64,000 nt of DNA, taken from contig NZ_LGKG01000207.1 of NCBI RefSeq assembly GCF_001294335.1, positions 62,001 through 126,000 of the forward strand, given 5' to 3'. Source of the stretch: Streptomyces chattanoogensis (GTDB lineage: Bacteria > Actinomycetota > Actinomycetes > Streptomycetales > Streptomycetaceae). The position numbers and the translations under genes were made by a program. The notes below the pieces were generated by a model, which saw nothing but the letters and a program-made list of their open reading frames with translations, was not told the DNA's origin and did no database searches. Below are positions 41,213 through 49,633 of the stretch, piece after piece. Every line of letters begins with the position of its first letter. Within the stretch, counting starts at the first letter, position 1.

Positions 41213-42368
41213 CCTCGCGGCCCTCGTACACGACCGCTGGGGCGCGCTGCTGGCAAGAGTGAACGCCGATGCCTCCGAGCGGTACGAGGCCGGTGAACCG
41301 CTCCCCCGGTGGTTCGCCAAGGCCGCGGCCGACGCCGGCCTGACGTCGTTCGCGCTGCCCCGCGGGGCCGGCGGAGAGGGCGCCGGTCCCCGTGCCTGGG
41401 GGCGGGTGCTGGAGGAGATCGGCTATCTGTGCGAGGACGATGCGGTGCCCTACACCGTGAGCATGCAAGCGGGCGTCGTCACCGCCCTGTTGGAGGCGGA
41501 CCGCAGCACGGCGGACCGCAGTGAACCGGCCCGGCAGTATGTGTGCCCGATCGTCGCCGGGACCTCGCTGGCGGCCCTGGCCTACTCCGAGGACGCGGAC
41601 CCGTTCGCACTGGTCACCCAGCTGCGCAGCACCCGCGACGGATACCGGCTCACCGGACACAAGACCCACGTCAGCGGCGCCGCCCTGGCCGACGTGTTCC
41701 TCACCTACGCCCGCGACGACAACGGCGACATGGTGGCGCTGATCGTCGAGCGCGACGACCCCGGAGTGGAATTCGGGCCCACCGCGTCTCTGGGCCACCG
41801 CACCAACGGCCCCCGCACCATGACCTTCCACCACACCCCCGTCCCCGCCGCCCGTATCGTCACCGCAACGGACGGCCTGGGCCACGCACAGCGCTTCCTC
41901 AACGCACGACGCCTCGTGGCCGCGTGCGGACCGCTCGGTCGGGCCAGAGCACTCCTGGAACGGTGCATCCACCGCCTGGCCACCACCACCCGGTACGGGC
42001 GTCCGCTCTGCGAGATGCCCAACGTACAAGGGGCGTTGGGGCGGATGTACATCGCCCTGCAGGCTGCGCAGGCCATGCTGCACCGCGCCTTCGACCGGGC
42101 CGAGAGCGGCCGGAGCGATCCCCTCTTCGATCCCGTCATCACAGCCGCCAAGCACTTCGTGGTCGAGCAGGTGCGGTACGTCGCGGACCAGGCGGTCCGG
42201 GTGCTCGGCGGACATTCCTGCTACGGCGATCCCCGCTACGGCAGGGCGTTGCGCGACTTCACCGACCTCGTGGTGGCCGCCGGCGCGCAGGACACCCTCG
42301 AAGTGCTGCTGGGCACCACCTCGGTTTCGGCCTGTCACACCGTTACAGGAAGGGAAGCACCCTCATGA
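41145..42368 (+). CDS. Second atypical acyl-CoA dehydrogenase-like protein
   Basis: A 407-residue acyl-CoA dehydrogenase-fold protein (AYSEDADPFALV in the FAD/substrate loop, RVLGGHSCYGDPRYGRALRD near the C-terminus). The canonical catalytic-Glu segment reads VAAGAQDTLE, with Ala in place of Glu, and the isovaleryl-CoA-dehydrogenase-type alternative position reads LNARRLVAACG, also without Glu. It may therefore be an oxidase, an N-hydroxylase-like flavoprotein or a non-dehydrogenating relative. The start is uncertain: ATG 41145, GTG 41172 or GTG 41181 near a GGGAGG. It overlaps the ACP gene and, by ATGA, the ThiS-like gene. Confidence 0.78.
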   Translation: MSARARGRLVRWVPTPLWTGHDDLAALVHDRWGALLARVNADASERYEAGEPLPRWFAKAAADAGLTSFALPRGAGGEGAGPRAWGRVLEEIGYLCEDDAVPYTVSMQAGVVTALLEADRSTADRSEPARQYVCPIVAGTSLAALAYSEDADPFALVTQLRSTRDGYRLTGHKTHVSGAALADVFLTYARDDNGDMVALIVERDDPGVEFGPTASLGHRTNGPRTMTFHHTPVPAARIVTATDGLGHAQRFLNARRLVAACGPLGRARALLERCIHRLATTTRYGRPLCEMPNVQGALGRMYIALQAAQAMLHRAFDRAESGRSDPLFDPVITAAKHFVVEQVRYVADQAVRVLGGHSCYGDPRYGRALRDFTDLVVAAGAQDTLEVLLGTTSVSACHTVTGREAPS

Positions 42369-42631
42369 TGTTGCACTTCAGCGGCACCTTGCAGCGCTTC
42401 GTCGGCTTCGACCGCGTGCTCACCATCCCCGCCGGGACACTCGGCGAGGCCCTGCACTGGGCGGAGGAGCGGCATCCCCAGCTCAGGCAGGTGCTGCGGG
42501 ACAACACCGGAAGGCTGCGCCGGACCCACCGGGTAGTGCTCAACGGCGAGCTGGTGTCCGCCCCGGACGATGAACTCGCCCTGCAGGAAGGCGACATGGT
42601 GGAGATCCTCACCGCCGTCGCCGGAGGCTGA
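42365..42631 (+). CDS. MoaD/ThiS-like ubiquitin-fold sulfur carrier protein
   Basis: An 88-residue beta-grasp protein ending in Gly-Gly directly before the stop (ITAVAGG-type tail, seen as LTAVAGG). That tail is the defining feature of MoaD/ThiS proteins, which carry sulfur as a C-terminal thiocarboxylate after adenylation. The fold-typical segment VVLNGELVSAPDDELALQEGDMVEIL is shortened here to the recognisable core LNGELV and GDMVEIL. No MoeB/ThiF-type E1 or rhodanese gene is in the window, so a shared chromosomal E1 or one of the operon's adenylating enzymes would have to activate it. AGGAAGGG lies upstream; the start overlaps the preceding stop. Confidence 0.85.
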   Translation: MMLHFSGTLQRFVGFDRVLTIPAGTLGEALHWAEERHPQLRQVLRDNTGRLRRTHRVVLNGELVSAPDDELALQEGDMVEILTAVAGG

Positions 42632-42671
42632 ACCGCTCCCCCGGCGGGCCGCATGCCCCGCCCACCGGGCC

Positions 42672-43442
42672 TCAGCCGAGGCAGCGGGCCGCGGCGGAGA
42701 TCGCCAGCGCCGTCCTGCGGACCTGGTCGACCATCGCCGTCACCCCCATCGCCGGGGAGCAGCCGACGATCTCCACCGCGGCCACCACCCGCCCGGCGCG
42801 GCCGACCACCGGAGCGGCAGCGCAGATCACACCGGCGTTGCACGCGGCGGTGTGGACGGCGACCCGGCGGCGCCGGATACCGGCCAGGCACCGTTCCAGC
42901 CCTTCATCAGGCCGTACGGCCCAGGCAAAGGCCAGCAGCACGCGTCCCGCGGCGGTGTGCCCCGCCGGTACCCGGTCGACGTCGTCAGCACCGTCGTCCA
43001 CCCGGTCGTGTCCGTAGATCCGCTCGATGAACACCACCTCATCGCCCACGAGAACGCACAGACTCACCATCTGGTGCGTCTTCTCGTAGAGCTCGACCAG
43101 GTGGGGAAGAAAGCACCGGCGTGGCAGCGTCAGGGGAGCCCGGTGGGGTACGGGGTCCCAGGCCGGGGACGCGGCCGGGCCGAGCAGATAGCCGGGGTCG
43201 GCACGGCGCACGAGGCCGGTGCCGCACAACGCGGCCAGCAGCCGGTGGACCGTGGTCTTGGGCAGGCCGGTACGGCAGGTGAGCTCCGCGAGCGACAGGG
43301 GAGTCGCCGCTTCGGCCAGTTCCGCCAGGATCACGCCGACCCTGCGCACGACACCGGTCACGCTCTCCTGGGCGGTACTGTCCGGCAGCGCCGATCGGCC
43401 CCGAGCGCGGTCCGACACCTCTGACGCCACGCGAAGTACCAC
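42672..43442 (-). CDS. IclR-family transcriptional regulator
   Basis: A 256-residue regulator with an N-terminal winged helix (LAELTCRTGLPKTTVHRLLAAL) and a C-terminal IclR effector domain that senses small molecules. I chose the GTG at 43442 because GGAGG lies nine bases upstream; ATG 43484 is an alternative. It is convergent with the sulfur-carrier operon and may regulate that locus or the graspetide genes beyond it. The 43443-43689 gap has no gene. Confidence 0.87.
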   Translation of the reverse strand: MVLRVASEVSDRARGRSALPDSTAQESVTGVVRRVGVILAELAEAATPLSLAELTCRTGLPKTTVHRLLAALCGTGLVRRADPGYLLGPAASPAWDPVPHRAPLTLPRRCFLPHLVELYEKTHQMVSLCVLVGDEVVFIERIYGHDRVDDGADDVDRVPAGHTAAGRVLLAFAWAVRPDEGLERCLAGIRRRRVAVHTAACNAGVICAAAPVVGRAGRVVAAVEIVGCSPAMGVTAMVDQVRRTALAISAAARCLG

Positions 43443-43689
43443 GCGCACACACCTCCGGTACGGGCCCCGGCGACGTCCCCCCATGCGGCAACCGGGCCGG
43501 CTTCCTCCCCCAGTTGACCCTCCCTTACAAACGGAGACAACCCCTCCACAACGGCGCACGGTTGCACCCCGCTCGCGGGGCCCGCGGCTACTGGTGCCCG
43601 TGGAAGGACCGTGGGACGCGCACCTCCCGGGGGGCGGTGCGCGCCGGTGCCGTACCTACCCGAGGGTCCTCGTACGCCGGTACCAGGCC

Positions 43690-44619
43690 TCAGTCGAGGG
43701 GCTCCTCCGCCAGCCAGGCGGCGATGGCCTCGGCGATGGGCTGGTCGGTATCGAGCTGAACGAATCCGAACTGGCCACCCTGGTTGCACTCGAGGAACCA
43801 CCAGGTCCCATCGCGGTCTTCGGCGAAGTCGAATGCCCCATAAGCAAGTTGAGTACGAGTCATGTACAGGCTCACCGACCGGCGGACGAGGTCGGGCACC
43901 TCGGCCGGCTTCCAGGCGCCGTGCTCGGTGAAACGGCTGTCCACCTCGTCGGGGTCGGCTTCCTTGCGGGCGGCGAAGAGGTTGCCGCCGACGCAGGTGA
44001 GCCGGATGTCGGCCTGTTTGCGTACGTGCTGCTGGAGCAGGGTCGGGCCGGCCGCGACCGCGGAGAAGTCCGCATCGGGGCTGATGCGGGTGGTGGGCAG
44101 CACCATCGGAGGGTCGCCCGGGTGCTTTCCGGAGACCGACTTGACCACGAGATCCTGGTACGTGGCGGCGAACTGACGCGCCACCGCCGGGAACGAGGTG
44201 ATCAGCGTGGCGGGCACGACGAAGCCGCTCTGCTGGGCGATATGGAGCTGCCAGGGCTTGTAGCGGGCCTGCCCCGCTGCCGCGGGATGGTTCATCCAGC
44301 GAGCCCGGGTGGAGGTGAGCATGCCGTACAGCGCCTGCTCGGCCTCCGCGGTGAGCCAGGTCGACTGTTCCTCCGCACGGGTGCCGGGCGTGCCCGGCCG
44401 ACGGACCCACACCGACCGCAGGCTGCTCAGGCTCACCATGCGTTCGTTCGTCTTGAGAAAGCCGTGGAAGCCGTTGCTGCCGTAGTCCGCCGAAAGGTCG
44501 ACCCTGCCGGGCAGATCGGCGGGGTCGAGGCGGACGAGCGGCACACCGAGGTCGTGCAGCTTCGCGACGACCATGTCCGCGGTCAGGTCTTCCTCGCAGG
44601 TAAGAACCAGAACGGTCAT
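43690..44619 (-). CDS. ATP-grasp graspetide ligase
   Basis: A 309-residue ATP-grasp enzyme of the MvdD/TgmB type, which forms side-chain ester or amide crosslinks in a ribosomal precursor peptide. It shows ATP-grasp motifs LVVKSVSGK (ATP-binding Lys strand), FDFAEDRDGTWWFLECNQGGQFGFV (metal-binding Glu/Asn, shown in part as FLECNQGGQ) and an N-terminal pre-ATP-grasp half. The start ATG 44619 lies six bases after the precursor gene stop, so they are one operon. No methyltransferase, protease or dedicated exporter follows; the next gene is convergent-side IclR. Confidence 0.88.
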   Translation of the reverse strand: MTVLVLTCEEDLTADMVVAKLHDLGVPLVRLDPADLPGRVDLSADYGSNGFHGFLKTNERMVSLSSLRSVWVRRPGTPGTRAEEQSTWLTAEAEQALYGMLTSTRARWMNHPAAAGQARYKPWQLHIAQQSGFVVPATLITSFPAVARQFAATYQDLVVKSVSGKHPGDPPMVLPTTRISPDADFSAVAAGPTLLQQHVRKQADIRLTCVGGNLFAARKEADPDEVDSRFTEHGAWKPAEVPDLVRRSVSLYMTRTQLAYGAFDFAEDRDGTWWFLECNQGGQFGFVQLDTDQPIAEAIAAWLAEEPLD

Positions 44620-44625
44620 CGACGT

Positions 44626-44817
44626 TCAGTCGTCGAAGTGGGTCTTGGAACCGGCAGTGGAAGCGGTGGTCCCGGTGGCCAGCAGGACCGCCCGGCTGCT
44701 GGTGGCCGCACGACCGTCGGGCAGGACGTTGAGCTGCCGTGTGGCGTCGTAGGTGTAGGGAGTTGCAGCCGCCGGCTTCACCGCCGGACGGGCGTAGCTC
44801 AACGCAAACGGTCGCAT
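44626..44817 (-). CDS. Graspetide precursor peptide
   Basis: A 63-residue precursor of the actinobacterial ATP-grasp-modified RiPP family. The N-terminus MRPFALSYARP and the segment PYTYDATRQLNVLPDG are conserved leader features I recognise from this family. The C-terminal core (about 48-63) is rich in Thr/Ser (TGTTASTAGSKTH) and ends FDD, so the likely crosslinks join Thr/Ser hydroxyls or Lys58 to Asp62/Asp63. The ATG at 44817 has AAGGAG five bases before it, which argues against the longer frame starting at 44886. Confidence 0.88.
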   Translation of the reverse strand: MRPFALSYARPAVKPAAATPYTYDATRQLNVLPDGRAATSSRAVLLATGTTASTAGSKTHFDD

Positions 44818-45342
44818 AGCTTCTCCTTCAAAACCCCGTGTTCCGCCCCCCATGACATGGTCAGGGACGGGTATTCCATCGAACAACTCTGCACAGATGA
44901 CGCGACTATTCGGTCAATAGTTGCCGCCTTTGCTCGTTTCCCGCGATCCACTTGACGCGACTGGCGACAGAACGTATCCGCGGACCGATACATATCACCT
45001 GAGGGTGAGAGCGGCGCTACGCCGCGTGTGCAATTCCCGCTACGGCGTGAAGGGGCGCACAACAGCCTCAACAGCGCCTTCCGGAGGCCGCGAACACGCG
45101 GGCGCATATCCCGCATCGACGGGACTCGCCCAGGAGTTACCCGAGTTACTTCTGGTCACTGATGAGCGAGGATGAGGCGGTGAGGGAAGGGAACGCGTCA
45201 CTGAACTCACTACTGAACTTGAACGCGTGGCGTCGGTGGCCAGTGACGGTTAGTGATATCTGCGTTTTGCCGGGCGCGACCCCGGACCTCAACTCGGCGA
45301 CAGGATCCGGTCACTCCTCGACCACTGCGTACTCATTCCGCG
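44818..45342. other. 525-bp intergenic region upstream of the graspetide genes
   Basis: No convincing gene on either strand. Near 44912-44926 CTATT and AATAG form an inverted repeat around CGGTC. On the minus strand TTGACC in this repeat could be a -35 element for the graspetide operon, but no good -10 box follows at the right distance. Short repeats such as GAGTTAC/CGAGTTAC occur at 45134-45152. Confidence 0.4.
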
Positions 45343-46170
45343 TCAGTCCGCGCTCGTACGCCCGAGAAAGAGGCTTGTCTTCACCTTCACCCGCACATCT
45401 CGGCGCTGTTCATCCACGATGCGGGCCATGTCCCCGAAGATCCGCTCCCGCGCCCGGTGCGGAAGTGCCCGATAGCCCGAGTAGGAAGCGAACAGACCGA
45501 TCAGGGCGGACAGGGAACGCTCATGGACGGATTCGTACAGGCGATGCTCCAGATCGACGAATCCCGCCGCCGCCATATCGCGCCACTGGCGCGCATCGGC
45601 GCCGTGGTGTGCGGGGCGGGGGCGGGGATCCAGGATGGTGTGCTCGGGTATGCCGACGCCGTGCCGGGTATGGGCGTGGGTCAGCCGGGCCACGAGATCG
45701 TCGGACTCCAGAAACCAGTGGTTCCAAAAGAGAGCCATCGCGCCCCCCTGGGACAAGGCGGCTTTTGCTCTTGCCCAGCGTACGTCCGGGTCGACCCAGT
45801 GCCATGCCTGCGCGCAGTACAGCAGCCCGTATCGCCGCGCGGGCCGCCAGCTCTCGAAGTCGGCTAATTCAACCGTTACTTGGGGCCACGCACGGCAATG
45901 ACGTTGCAGCACTCGCGCCATTCGGACATCGGGTTCGACGCACGTTATCCGTGTGCCGACCGCTGCGAAGGCCAGCGTCGCTTTGCCTGTGCCGGCGCCT
46001 ACTTCCAGAGCCCGGGCACCGTCGCCCAACGCCGAGAAGTCCAGGACCTCCTCGATCAGTTGCCCGGGATAGCCGGGCCGAGCGGCGTCGTACTGCTCGG
46101 CGTCGTCCCCGAAGAGGTGACGGCGTGACCGCGCCGCCCCTGGAGCGTTGTGCGGAGTCCCATACGTCAT
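45343..46170 (-). CDS. Class I SAM-dependent methyltransferase
   Basis: A 275-residue methyltransferase. Motif I is ALEVGAGTGKATLAFA (about residues 54-69), with the acidic residue ending strand 2 in CVEPD, and a post-motif region LLYCAQAWHWVD typical of type 11/25 methyltransferases. The substrate is unknown. It lies 0.5 kb upstream of the graspetide genes on the same strand but is not of the isoaspartate-methyltransferase type usually found with graspetides, so a link is unproven. No strong ribosome site precedes the ATG at 46170. Confidence 0.85.
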   Translation of the reverse strand: MTYGTPHNAPGAARSRRHLFGDDAEQYDAARPGYPGQLIEEVLDFSALGDGARALEVGAGTGKATLAFAAVGTRITCVEPDVRMARVLQRHCRAWPQVTVELADFESWRPARRYGLLYCAQAWHWVDPDVRWARAKAALSQGGAMALFWNHWFLESDDLVARLTHAHTRHGVGIPEHTILDPRPRPAHHGADARQWRDMAAAGFVDLEHRLYESVHERSLSALIGLFASYSGYRALPHRARERIFGDMARIVDEQRRDVRVKVKTSLFLGRTSAD

Positions 46171-46470
46171 GGATTCACGCTAGGCGAGGAGCCCTGCGGC
46201 CGACAGGGCACCTTCTGTGCGCGGGCGCTCTTGCGAGGGGCGAAGGAACCAGGCCGCGGCCGTGGCCGCGGGCCTTTTCCCGCGCCTCGCAGGCGCCCGC
46301 GCTGCGCCGTTCCCGACGGATCCGTCATGGCCGTGCGCCGCCTTCGCCTGCACCGGACATCACGAGTGGGCACATCACGAGCATGATCCGCGCAGCACCG
46401 GGGTCGCCGCACACCCGGAAGCGAAACGTGATGAGTGGAACGGCGAGCCTCCACGAGGGAGCCTGTACCC

Positions 46471-47667
46471 ATGTGGTCGTTCTTCCGCTCACCCCCTCGA
46501 CCGGGAGCGGGCGGGCACAGCCGGGTCCTGTTCACCCTCGCAGAGTGTCTGCCGTTCGCGATCGCACTGCTTGTGGTGGGTATAGAGCTGTCCCCTGCCC
46601 ACTTTCTGTACACCGGTCCGCTCCTCACCGCGACGCCGGCGCTGGCCGCGGTGACGATGGGCCCCAAAGGGACCATGTGGGCAGCGGCTGCCGCTCTCGC
46701 CGTCAGCGTGACCACCGCCACCTACAACCAGGCATGGGGCGGCCAGCAGGTCTACACCAACCTCCTTGCGCTGTTCCTGGTGTCCGTCGCCAGCATCACG
46801 ACGAGTAGCGCCGCGCGCACGCGCAGAGAGAGCGAACTCAGCCAGGTCCGCCGGATCGCCGCGGCGGCACAGGAGGTCCTGCTCCGGCCGGTGCCCGCCC
46901 GGCTCGGTCCGGTGCGGGCGGCCAGTCTGTACCTCGCGGCCGAGACGGGGGCGCAGATCGGCGGTGATCTGTACGAGGCCGTACAGACCCGGTACGGGGT
47001 CCGGATGATCGTGGGGGACGTCCGGGGCAAGGGGCTGCCCGCCGTGCGCTCGGCCGCGGCGGTGCTGGGTGCGTTCCGGGAGGCCGTGCACTACGAGGAG
47101 GAACTGGTGGAGGTGATGAACCACTGCGCGGCCGCGCTGCGGCGGGAGGGCGCCGTGCCGGGTGCGGTCGATCAGGAGACCCGGCTGGAGGGGTTCGTCA
47201 CCGCGATCATCGTGCAGGTGCCGGACGGACCCGTGGTCGAGGTGCTCAACCGGGGCCATCCGCCCCCGCTGGTGCTGCGCCGGGGCAAGGCGCAGGCTCT
47301 GATGCCCACCGGCCTGCTGCCGCCCCTCGGACTGGAGGACTTCATCATCGGGCCTCATGGCAGGGCGGAGAGCTATCCGTTCGTGCCCGGTGACCGTTTG
47401 CTGCTGCACACCGACGGAGTGATCGAGGCCCGCAATCACGACAATGACTTCTTCGCACTGCCCGAGGCCATGGAAGCGGCGCGCGCCCGCACGCCGCAGG
47501 AGTTCCTGCAGCAACTGCACCAGGAGTTGATCCGGCACACCCAGGGTTGCCTGGCGGACGACGTGGCGATGATCGTCGCTGACCGGCTCGACGAAGCAGG
47601 CGGAGAGGGCGGGGAAGGCGGGGAGGACGAAGAAGGCGGCAGACAGGTTGGCGTGGCTGCCTGCTGA
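46471..47667 (+). CDS. Membrane-anchored SpoIIE-type PP2C phosphatase
   Basis: A 398-residue protein with about four N-terminal transmembrane helices (about 20-120) followed by a SpoIIE/RsbU-type phosphatase domain (about 140-375) carrying QIGGDLYEAV, VGDVRGKGLP, LHTDGVIE and DDVAMIVADR metal-site motifs. It ends in a Gly/Glu-rich tail. It probably dephosphorylates an anti-anti-sigma factor in response to membrane signals. The ATG at 46471 has GAGGGA upstream. The 46171-46470 gap holds only GC-rich inverted repeats. Confidence 0.9.
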   Translation: MWSFFRSPPRPGAGGHSRVLFTLAECLPFAIALLVVGIELSPAHFLYTGPLLTATPALAAVTMGPKGTMWAAAAALAVSVTTATYNQAWGGQQVYTNLLALFLVSVASITTSSAARTRRESELSQVRRIAAAAQEVLLRPVPARLGPVRAASLYLAAETGAQIGGDLYEAVQTRYGVRMIVGDVRGKGLPAVRSAAAVLGAFREAVHYEEELVEVMNHCAAALRREGAVPGAVDQETRLEGFVTAIIVQVPDGPVVEVLNRGHPPPLVLRRGKAQALMPTGLLPPLGLEDFIIGPHGRAESYPFVPGDRLLLHTDGVIEARNHDNDFFALPEAMEAARARTPQEFLQQLHQELIRHTQGCLADDVAMIVADRLDEAGGEGGEGGEDEEGGRQVGVAAC

Positions 47668-47721
47668 AGGGCCTCCACCGGCTCGCCACGCCAACCCAAC
47701 ACGCCACATCCGGCCGCCGGT

Positions 47722-48255
47722 TCAGGCCAGCCAGCCGGTGGCGGCCGCCACCTCGGTGGCTATGTCGACCACGGAACGTCCGTCCGTCGCCACCCGTACG
47801 GTGTCCGCGGGTGCCTGCTCGTCCAGAAGCCGTGCCTTACGGGCGCTGCTCTTCAGCTCGTGCTCCAGCTCCGAGCCGAGCTCCCGGCCCGTCAGCCGCG
47901 CACCGGCCGTGACGTCCGAGGCGGTGAGCAGTACCCGCACGATCCGGACGTCCCTCCCCATGGCCCGCTGGAAGATGCCCGCGGTCTCGGGCAGCACGCT
48001 GACCGTGTTCGTGTAGATCAGGCGGCGGTATCCGAGCTCGGCGAAGTTCGACCAGACCGCCGTGAGATTGCGCTCGGTCAGCTTGCGGCGGCGCGGGTCC
48101 CCCTCCGGAGCGGGATGGGCCTGCCCCAGGTAGTCCCCCTCGAGGACGCAGTGCGGAACCGTCGCGGCCCGCAGGCGGGCCGATACCTCCCACCCCACCG
48201 TCGTCTTGCCGACACCCGCGCGTCCTCCGATGAGCAGCACCTCTGCGTGTTCCAT
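47722..48255 (-). CDS. P-loop kinase-like ATPase
   Basis: A 177-residue single-domain P-loop protein with Walker A GGRAGVGKTT (about residues 9-18) and a lid-type Arg region (LTGRELGSELEHE), similar in size to shikimate/gluconate/chloramphenicol 3-O-phosphotransferase-like kinases. The substrate is unknown. The ATG at 48255 begins the family-like sequence MEHAEVLLIGG. It lies 25 bp upstream of the proline iminopeptidase stop on the same strand. Confidence 0.75.
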   Translation of the reverse strand: MEHAEVLLIGGRAGVGKTTVGWEVSARLRAATVPHCVLEGDYLGQAHPAPEGDPRRRKLTERNLTAVWSNFAELGYRRLIYTNTVSVLPETAGIFQRAMGRDVRIVRVLLTASDVTAGARLTGRELGSELEHELKSSARKARLLDEQAPADTVRVATDGRSVVDIATEVAAATGWLA

Positions 48256-48279
48256 GCGGGCACCCTGCCACACCGTCCC

Positions 48280-49545
48280 CTACGCCCGGCCGGCGGCCAG
48301 ATCCATCAGGCGGGCCAGCACCCGGCCACCGGAGACATGGACCCCGTCGTGCTCCCACTCATTGGTGACCCAGGCACGGGTGGCGCCCACCTCGCGTGCG
48401 GTACGCAGGGAGAGTTCGGCATCGACGTACATGTCGTCGTGGTAGACGACAGCGGCAAGGGGGACCTGGTTGGCGGCGAGGCGGCGGGGGTCGTACAGGG
48501 GCGGCCAGTCGGTGCGTCGGGCCAGCAGATCGGCGGCGTCCGCGAACGGCCGCAGGCCCCTGATCTCGCGGAACATCCAGGGGTAGATCATTTCGCCGGT
48601 GAGGAGGAGGGGGTCTGCCTGTGCACCGAACTCGGAGAAGCCGGCGAGCGCGCGGGAGGCCGCCCAGCCGGTCGGGCCGGCACCCTGCCCGTAGAGCGTC
48701 TCCTGCATCACGGCGAACAGCGGATTGTCGGTGAAGCCCGTCAGGTTCATCACCTGGTGGAGGAAGGTGTCGGTCAACTCGCCGTCGGAGGACAGGGCTT
48801 CGTCGAGCAGCCAGTGGAGGCGTTCGAAGCCGTCGCCCATGCCGAGGGCGAGGCCGAGGGTGCGCAGGCGGCAGGTGGTGAGCCGGTCTCCGTCGGGCAG
48901 GCGGATCTCGGCGGCTGCGAGGAGATCGGAGATCTTGCGGAGGCGGGGGGCGTCGTCCGGGTAGCGGGCGTAGAAGTCCAGGACACGGTCCCGCACCCGC
49001 GGGTAGGTGCGGGCGTAGACGTCGTCGGCGGTGGCGGTGAGGCCGGGCAGACCACCGGTCACGTAGCAGGCCCGCAGGCCCTCGGGGGCCCGTGAGAGGT
49101 AGGTGAGGGTGAGGAAGCCGCCGTAGCTCTGGCCGAGTGTCTCCCAGGGTTCTTCACCGCATAGTTGACGCCGTATCAGTTCGGCGTCGGCGACTATCGA
49201 ATCGGCGCGGAAGTGGCCGAGATGGGCGGCGAGTTGGGCGGGGGACGCGAAGCGGGCGGCGGCGCGGGCGGTGACCGGCGTGGAACGTCCGGTGCCGCGC
49301 TGGTCGAGCAGGAGCACGCGGTGGGTCTTGAGTGCCTGGTCCAGCCAGCCGGGTGAACCGGCCGACGGGCGGGGGGATTTGCCGCCCGGGCCGCCTTGCA
49401 GATACAGCAGCCAGGGCAGCCGCTCGCCCGTACGGGACGGGTCGACGACCTCGCGGGCGAAGACCTGGATGTCCGGCCCGTCGGGGGCGGAGTGGTCGAG
49501 GGGGACGGTGAAGGTGTGGTCGGCGGTCGCGTAGGCGGGGTTCAT
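48280..49545 (-). CDS. Proline iminopeptidase (peptidase S33)
   Basis: A 421-residue alpha/beta hydrolase of the S33 family, which removes N-terminal proline or hydroxyproline from peptides. Motifs: oxyanion loop QGGPGG, DQRGTG, nucleophile GQSYGG, Asp in YHDDMYVD and His in NEWEHDGV. It is cytosolic. The ATG at 49545 has AAAGGGA upstream and one of the five AATGTCACATT-like sites lies about 30 bp before it. It would supply (hydroxy)proline from imported peptides to the neighbouring catabolic enzymes. Confidence 0.9.
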   Translation of the reverse strand: MNPAYATADHTFTVPLDHSAPDGPDIQVFAREVVDPSRTGERLPWLLYLQGGPGGKSPRPSAGSPGWLDQALKTHRVLLLDQRGTGRSTPVTARAAARFASPAQLAAHLGHFRADSIVADAELIRRQLCGEEPWETLGQSYGGFLTLTYLSRAPEGLRACYVTGGLPGLTATADDVYARTYPRVRDRVLDFYARYPDDAPRLRKISDLLAAAEIRLPDGDRLTTCRLRTLGLALGMGDGFERLHWLLDEALSSDGELTDTFLHQVMNLTGFTDNPLFAVMQETLYGQGAGPTGWAASRALAGFSEFGAQADPLLLTGEMIYPWMFREIRGLRPFADAADLLARRTDWPPLYDPRRLAANQVPLAAVVYHDDMYVDAELSLRTAREVGATRAWVTNEWEHDGVHVSGGRVLARLMDLAAGRA

Positions 49546-49572
49546 GGATCCCTTTCACAGCCAGGGCAGTGT

Positions 49573-49587
49573 GAAGTGTGACATTTC
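49573..49587. promoter_or_regulatory. Candidate GntR operator A (proline iminopeptidase)
   Basis: On the minus strand GAAATGTCACACTTC is a near-palindrome of the form GAAnTGTnACAnTTC. It lies 28 bp before the iminopeptidase start and shares TGTCACA with sites upstream of four other transcription units of this regulon. Confidence 0.6.
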
Positions 49588-49633
49588 ATACGTCACGGGG
49601 AGCGGGCTGCCCGCGGGGAGCCCGGCCGTGCCG

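Noticed and set aside
45343..46170. Methyltransferase as a graspetide-tailoring isoaspartate methyltransferase
   Set aside because: Its motifs are those of general class I methyltransferases, and 525 bp separate it from the precursor gene.
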